Below, in pieces: positions 41,401 through 43,662 of a DNA stretch of 43,662 nucleotides (positions are counted from its first letter, which is position 1; the number at the start of each line of letters is the position of its first letter). Origin of the DNA: an uncultured Eubacteriales bacterium (lineage in GTDB: Bacteria > Bacillota > Clostridia > Oscillospirales > Butyricicoccaceae); assembly GCA_910586105.1 (NCBI GenBank), contig CAJUGU010000015.1:1-43662 (forward strand), given 5' to 3'. The position numbers and the translations under genes are program-made. The notes beneath the pieces are model-generated. The model was given only the letters and a program-made list of their open reading frames with translations, made no database searches and was not told where the DNA came from.

Positions 41401-43433
41401 ATGCCGCCAAAGCAGGCGATACCGTCCTTTTGCCGGAAGGCCGGATCTTCCGTTCCGGCGCGCTCTTCCTAAAAAGCGATATGACCTTCCAGGTAGACGG
41501 CCTGCTGCTGGGCAGCTCGGATTCCAAGGACTACCCGCTGATGGTCACCCGCTTCGAGTGCTGGCGCAAGATCGACAACGATAATTGGGAAAACGCCTTT
41601 ACCAAGAACGGCGCGACCTCAAAGAACCAGTACGCCCATTCCAGCCTGCTGAACGCCGGCGTGTACGACGAAGGCGACCCCGGCTATACCGGGCCTTACA
41701 ACCTGCACGATCTGGTGATCTGCGGCAAGGGGCAGATCAACGGCAACGGTTTCACGCTTGCCAACAACGAAGGCACCGTTGGCAAGGGTACCTCCAACAA
41801 AGTCGACGGCATGGTACGCGGGCGGCTGATCAGCATCCATAATGCCGACGGCGTCTACATCGAAGGCGTTACCCTTGCGTTTGGCCCCGCGTGGACGACC
41901 CATGTGATCTTCTCCCGGAATGTCACCCTCGATAATATCAAGGTGATCTCGACCAACGGCGCGGAGCTGCTGAACGGCGACGCGCTCGACCCGGATTCCA
42001 CGTTTTACCTGAACCTGTTCAACTCCTTCCTGATGCCGGGCGACGACAGCGTCGCGATCAAGTCCGGGCGCGGTCAGGAGGGCGTGGACGTGGACCGTCC
42101 GAGCGCTTACATCCGCGTTACCGACTGCCGCAGCGGCCTTGCGTCAACCGCCGCCGGCCAGCGTCCGAAGGGCGGCTATTCCATCGGCAGCGAGGAAGGC
42201 GGCGGCGTCCATGACGTCCTGTTCCAGAACCTTTATATGGACGGCGCAGGCGACAGCCACGGCCTGTGGATCAAGGCCTATGCCTGCCGCAGCGGCCTGG
42301 TTGAGGATATTGCTTATCGGGACGCCACCGTTATGAACACGATGCCAAAGAGCAGCAAGAATTCCCTGTCCATCCAAATCAACCACGGCGTGCAGGAAAG
42401 CGACCAGGGCCACGCAAATCTTGCGAACCGGTTTGCAAGGGTGCGGCGCGTCGCCTACGAAAATATTACCGTAGACTACAACGTAAAGATCGACGGGCAG
42501 CCCGCCGCGGTGATTGCAGACTATGGAAACGAAACGCCTGCAAGCTACGTGGAAGACGTGGTGTTCCGCGGATTGAACATTGTGCCGCATGCGGTTTCCG
42601 ACCAGAGCTGGTACAATCCAAAACCCAACAAAAACTCTCTCGGTAAGGTCATGATCAACTACGCAAGGGATATCACCTTTGAAAACGGCAGCTATGCGGC
42701 GGATAATTATCTTGCCGACGCGCAGCCGCATCCGCTCGCCTTTACGCAGCTGGATCACTCGGAGAATATCGTGATCGATAACCAAAGCCTGACCGCAGTA
42801 AGCGAACAGCTGACCGTGTCGAACCCATTGACCGTACATAATGACGACGGCTCCCTGACCTACGGCGAAGGCCGTGTAACCGTCAACGCGGCGGGCGGTC
42901 CTGTATCGGTCGCCAGCATTTTGGACGGTACTGCCGTTCGGCATTCCGAACAGGTCTCCGTCTCCGTATGGAAGGCTGGGAACCAGGTCGCCGAAGGCGA
43001 TCTGGAAAGCGGCATGACGATCCGCCTGACCAACGATGTGAACGGCACAGCCGGATCCTTTGATTACACCGTCACCGTGGAAGGCGAATATCCGGCCGAT
43101 CTCGCAGAAGAGCCGGAAGATCCGGATGCGGAAGCCACGGAACCGCCGACGGACTCCGGCTCGGAAGCGGCCGATCCGGACGCTTCCAAACCTGATCCGG
43201 AAAAACCGTCTGAGACTCCGAAGGATCCGGAGGTCCCGGAAAATCCGGATGAAGCGGACGAAGCATCGAAGGATCCTGCCCCCAAGCCGGAGGAACCGGC
43301 TGAGACCCCGGCAACGCCGGAAACCGAGGGAACGGAGCCATCGGAAGAATCCGAAAGCTCCGAAGCTCCTACGGCAACAACCGGCGGCACCACAGCCGAA
43401 ACATCGGCTCCATCGGTTGAAGCCGGGGAGTAA
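38445..43433 (+). CDS. S-layer-anchored GH28 polygalacturonase, multidomain
   Basis: 1662 residues from ATG 38445 (GGAGGAG 8 bases upstream). Order: signal peptide (to about 45); three SLH domains (about 46-220; YDDIAGHWAEE, FRPDAPITRGESAQ, LTRAEILAML); a short beta-helix-like stretch (about 225-310); Pro/Thr linker; four or five bacterial Ig-like (Big2) domains (about 365-865; SVATVDGAGNVTAVG); one fibronectin III (about 865-955); a GH28 beta-helix (about 960-1340); a beta-rich region; and an acidic Pro/Glu/Ser tail (about 1545-1662). GH28 motifs are DALDPDS, GDDSVAIKSG, GSEEGGGV and LWIKAY, the exo-acting bacterial form. It would cut pectin galacturonan at the cell surface. A terminator follows. 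Confidence 0.9.
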   Translation: MHMKANVFRRKAFGRILSWFLVLTMLFGIMIPGAAAVDTAAGASVYDDIAGHWAEELTMRWSSYGLVSGYNGKFRPDAPITRGESAQIISQLLGLSKRAENTFADLSASDWQADPVLKCVQAGYLAGSGGNVNASRNITRQEAMALLGRALQVEPDASPDLSRFRDGGRVDDWAAGMISAMAKRGMVSGKSGGLLDPQALLTRAEILAMLNTVSTYINKPGEYALNGGIAIVASKGVKLTGSADVLIVAQGAGAGDLTLNGVTCGSMAVSADHIDILLSGGSRVTGIDVTKGTVGVDITIEKNSSAGNINREPDTQVHQPDEPETPENKEEDKKPAGSIGGGSSGGGNRPKPTPTPDPTPEPEEPAIFALNFTSYPMPLGSGIAALTPVIGDGYSGEIEWSVEDPEIAGIRADSDSQDGAVYETKATGVTNAVATLKADNGETYTAKCQLVVIDPYDETTPLYVQLNTNRLRLAPGQSAGLKNFIYPEQVLTDLSLKGTLDTRVTYTSEDPSVATVDGAGNVTAVGAAGSKTTITVETAVSGRKDICEVEIVEAAGPAPAAVGGAFTMTVGEIKALASAFGTDVQWTSSNPFIACVDASGKVTAQSRSSSLFALGSGRADVRSDPDKQTVEVYATSASGAVETFTVKVEPEAAQPVSVHVNKSEIVIPAGDTRSITAVVAPAYILNNNGEYVSWTSSNSGVVSVERHAANVFGADEVVLRGNSAGTATVTASTANGRKATCTVRVTDGALQVSSIGLESSKTIAIDQALPLQYHVNSDAADPTLIWLCPDRTVATVDREGNVMGYQEGRVEIYAFAKDSLTNEQRETLAELGELRQIAGADAEQLDELLASKNVVYDACALTVANESIYLRNLHAPEEAVTANSVNLLWNRASLYYAEDFDHYEVTVNGKKNAETEKLGHTVKGLSPSTRYTFRVEVYLKGQSHPEHAETVTVTTKAAGKVLDVMDYGAAGDGSTLDTYAIQSAIDAAKAGDTVLLPEGRIFRSGALFLKSDMTFQVDGLLLGSSDSKDYPLMVTRFECWRKIDNDNWENAFTKNGATSKNQYAHSSLLNAGVYDEGDPGYTGPYNLHDLVICGKGQINGNGFTLANNEGTVGKGTSNKVDGMVRGRLISIHNADGVYIEGVTLAFGPAWTTHVIFSRNVTLDNIKVISTNGAELLNGDALDPDSTFYLNLFNSFLMPGDDSVAIKSGRGQEGVDVDRPSAYIRVTDCRSGLASTAAGQRPKGGYSIGSEEGGGVHDVLFQNLYMDGAGDSHGLWIKAYACRSGLVEDIAYRDATVMNTMPKSSKNSLSIQINHGVQESDQGHANLANRFARVRRVAYENITVDYNVKIDGQPAAVIADYGNETPASYVEDVVFRGLNIVPHAVSDQSWYNPKPNKNSLGKVMINYARDITFENGSYAADNYLADAQPHPLAFTQLDHSENIVIDNQSLTAVSEQLTVSNPLTVHNDDGSLTYGEGRVTVNAAGGPVSVASILDGTAVRHSEQVSVSVWKAGNQVAEGDLESGMTIRLTNDVNGTAGSFDYTVTVEGEYPADLAEEPEDPDAEATEPPTDSGSEAADPDASKPDPEKPSETPKDPEVPENPDEADEASKDPAPKPEEPAETPATPETEGTEPSEESESSEAPTATTGGTTAETSAPSVEAGE

Positions 43434-43535
43434 ATCCCCCGTTCCGCATCCGATCCGTCCGCCAAAACGGACGGTGAAAGATCCATAACAGACGCAGCTA
43501 CAAGCCGCAAGCAGTTGCGGCAATACCGTATCACG

Positions 43536-43573
43536 AAAGCCGGGACGGATCTTCCGCCCCGGCTTTCCTGTTT
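43536..43573 (+). terminator. Terminator of the GH28 surface protein gene
   Basis: AAAGCCGGG (43536-43544) pairs with CCCGGCTTT (43558-43566), followed by CCTGTTT. A weaker GCCGCAA/TTGCGGC hairpin lies just upstream (43504-43521). Confidence 0.75.
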
Positions 43574-43606
43574 GGGAATTATGCTTATCGGTTTAATTCC
43601 GCCGCC

Positions 43607-43662
43607 CCTTTCCCCGCCCGCAGGCGGCACAGGCGATGCGCAGCATCGCGGGTGTCCAGAGG
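43607..43662. repeat. Edge copy of the dispersed GC-rich repeat
   Basis: 43607-43642 is the inverted partner of 1-36 (34 of 36). It is followed by CGATGC/GCATCG and by GTCCAGAGG, the start of the hairpin arm found inside copies at 23478 and 25850. The copy continues past the window. Confidence 0.6.

Noticed and set aside
43080..43433. A short-repeat or CRISPR-like array in the 3' end of the GH28 gene
   Set aside because: The repetition is codon-level Pro/Glu/Ser low complexity of a linker, with no fixed repeat-spacer length.

Overview
The window looks like a chromosomal segment of a GC-rich anaerobic member of the Clostridia, most likely an Oscillospiraceae or Ruminococcaceae relative. The inference rests on gene content: SLH-domain surface proteins, a B. 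subtilis NupNOPQ-type nucleoside ABC transporter, DUF4250, a peptide resembling the class III (anaerobic) ribonucleotide reductase tail, a DUF3847-type mobile-element fragment, strong AGGAGG ribosome sites and consensus sigma-A promoters. GC richness makes long antisense open frames common, so almost all frames opposite real genes are discarded.

Layout. 1-3.4 kb: a FlK-like thioesterase (+) converging on a secreted PepSY protein (-), then a secreted protein with an epimerase-like helical C-terminus (-). 3.8-14.2 kb (-): a nucleoside salvage locus. In transcription order it is udp, cdd, deoB, a BMP lipoprotein, ABC ATPase, two permeases, deoC and a YczE-type membrane protein, followed by a Crp/Fnr regulator and punA. 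Together these take up nucleosides, deaminate cytidine, phosphorolyse nucleosides and turn (deoxy)ribose-1-phosphate into ribose-5-phosphate, or into glyceraldehyde-3-phosphate plus acetaldehyde. A dyad centred at -41.5 of the predicted udp promoter suits a Crp/Fnr-type activator. 14.4-18.5 kb: a small unknown protein, a GH25 lysozyme/membrane-protein pair, a Cof-type HAD phosphatase, a frameshifted hypothetical gene and an MmcQ/YjbR protein. 18.5-23.4 kb (+): a fructokinase-like PfkB kinase, ptsI, a DUF4250 peptide and an SLH-VanY carboxypeptidase.

23.4-33.2 kb (-): a MATE exporter and lipoprotein bracketed by ~180-bp inverted repeats, a TetR regulator, and an RND pump, adaptor and TolC-like protein. 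The pump operon promoter carries a perfect 20-bp TetR-style palindrome just downstream of a consensus promoter, with two more consensus promoters stacked upstream. 33.2-35.1 kb (+): a HAD phosphatase, a small lipoprotein and a 48-residue peptide carrying a class III ribonucleotide reductase glycyl-radical motif. 35.3-37.8 kb: a decayed mobile-element scar (dead ABC ATPase fragment, DUF3847 fragment), then an unknown membrane-anchored protein with foreign-looking codon use. 38.4-43.4 kb (+): a 1662-residue S-layer-anchored GH28 pectinase.

Several GC-rich palindromic repeat families lie between genes, often inside transcribed leaders or trailers; the two window edges carry inverted copies of one 36-bp unit. 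No tRNA, rRNA or CRISPR array was seen. The strongest leads are the TolC-like protein apparently lacking barrel strands in an apparently single-membrane lineage, the free-standing glycyl-radical-tail peptide, the gene split at an A8 slippery run, and the foreign unknown protein beside the mobile-element scar.
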